Source: Paenibacillus sp. FSL H7-0331 (GTDB lineage: Bacteria > Bacillota > Bacilli > Paenibacillales > NBRC-103111). Taken from it: a DNA stretch of 63,341 bases. Positions 62,999 to 63,341 of the stretch are shown in pieces (the stretch's first letter is position 1; each line of letters starts with the position of its first letter). The notes under the pieces were generated by a model. That model was given only the letters and a program-made list of their open reading frames with translations. It ran no database searches and had not been told where the DNA came from. The stretch is taken from positions 1-63,341 of the forward strand of contig NZ_MRTH01000041.1 in the NCBI RefSeq assembly GCF_001956045.1. Reading direction: 5' to 3'. The translations under genes were made by a program, and so were the position numbers.

Positions 62999-63341
62999 CA
63001 ACAGAAAACTGGACAATATTTATGAGGGCATCTTTCTAGCTTCAATGGGAGTGAGATACCCCAAGGTACCATGAATTCGGTGGTGGTTGAACCAGTGAAC
63101 ATAATCACTGAGCTCTAGAGCTAGCTGTTCAGAGCTCAGGAAATGAGCATGGTTAGCAAATTCCGTTTTGAAAATCTTAAATGTAGCTTCGGCAACCGCG
63201 TTATCGTAAGGGCAGCCCTTCTTGCTTAATGAACGTTTGATTCCAAAAGTTTGTAACGATTGAGAAATAAGTGTGTTATCGAATTCTTTACCACGGTCAG
63301 TATGAAACATTTGGATACGCTCCAACCGGACAGAGATGCTC
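62996..63341 (-). mobile_element. IS3-family insertion sequence, one end, cut by the right edge
   Basis: The transposase gene ends 21 nt before a likely terminus at 62996, where TGTCAACAGAAAACTGGACA begins with the TG typical of IS3-family ends. The other end lies outside the window, so neither the inverted repeat nor the target duplication can be checked. Confidence 0.6.
63020..63341 (-). CDS. IS3-family transposase (OrfB), C-terminal part
   Basis: The open frame runs off the right edge. It holds the second Asp of the DDE integrase core in FHTDRGKEF and the Glu in DNAVAEATFK, followed by HWFNHHRIHGTLGYLTPIEA, the usual end of IS3-family OrfB. The first Asp would lie beyond the window. About 107 codons are visible. 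It reads into the GH4 remnant, which it probably interrupted. Confidence 0.88.
   Translation of the reverse strand, partial: SISVRLERIQMFHTDRGKEFDNTLISQSLQTFGIKRSLSKKGCPYDNAVAEATFKIFKTEFANHAHFLSSEQLALELSDYVHWFNHHRIHGTLGYLTPIEARKMPS

Overview
The window looks like the chromosome of a spore-forming member of the Paenibacillaceae (Paenibacillus or a close relative). The signs are strong Shine-Dalgarno sites with frequent GTG and TTG starts, LplB/YtcP/LipO-type sugar ABC importers with an AraC sensor-regulator, a YheC/YheD spore-coat ATP-grasp protein, a collagen-like protein, an OpuC osmolyte importer and ROK, LacI, MurR and PadR regulators. Most genes lie on the minus strand. No tRNA, rRNA, CRISPR array or phage was seen.

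Layout. 1-2.2 kb: a collagen-like Gly-X-Y gene that runs off the left edge and carries an in-frame TAG, then a spore-coat-type ATP-grasp gene and a 55-codon coiled-coil gene. 2.2-7.4 kb: a PadR repressor gene whose own promoter holds two perfect palindromes, an SGNH hydrolase, and a two-subunit ABC exporter with one degenerate ATPase site. 7.5-15.2 kb: a seven-gene sugar operon (TIM-barrel isomerase, Gfo/Idh oxidoreductase, two permeases, lipoprotein, two paralogous 2-hydroxyacid dehydrogenases) behind a promoter with a perfect CcpA cre match. 15.3-18.2 kb: FucU mutarotase and aldo/keto reductase, divergent from a ROK regulator. 18.3-24.3 kb: a second ABC sugar importer with a membrane AraC regulator. 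24.5-31.4 kb: DUF445 protein, BASS-family transporter, UDP-sugar pyrophosphorylase, a deletion-scarred ABC/two-component locus, PPK2 kinase and a fuconolactonase-like hydrolase. 31.6-38.7 kb: HrpB helicase, thioesterase, an HI0607-type shikimate dehydrogenase relative, SdpI-like protein, CorA and small proteins. 38.8-49.7 kb: a muropeptide-recycling cluster (MurR, serine hydrolase, ABC importer, sugar kinase, MurQ) with NagZ and an MFS transporter nearby. 49.8-53.2 kb: SpeD, a membrane phosphoesterase, guanine deaminase and an orphan. 53.4-58.0 kb: LacI regulator, FucI and AraB. 58.1-62.6 kb: opuCABCD behind a GntR-RCK_C regulator that resembles BusR. 62.7-63.3 kb: a glycosidase family 4 remnant abutting an IS3-family element cut by the right edge.

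How it fits together. The window is mostly a carbohydrate-scavenging region: three ABC sugar importers, each with its own regulator or a catabolite-control site, plus scattered fucose/D-arabinose enzymes and cell-wall sugar recycling that uses an ABC importer and a kinase where Bacillus subtilis uses a phosphotransferase system. The observations most worth following are the dehydrogenase pair in the seven-gene operon (one copy lacks the glycine-rich nucleotide motif), the ABC/kinase version of the MurNAc operon, the BusR-like/OpuC pairing and the collapsed two-component locus. Promoters, operators and terminators were read by eye. Functions rest on recognised motifs and remembered family sequences, not on searches.
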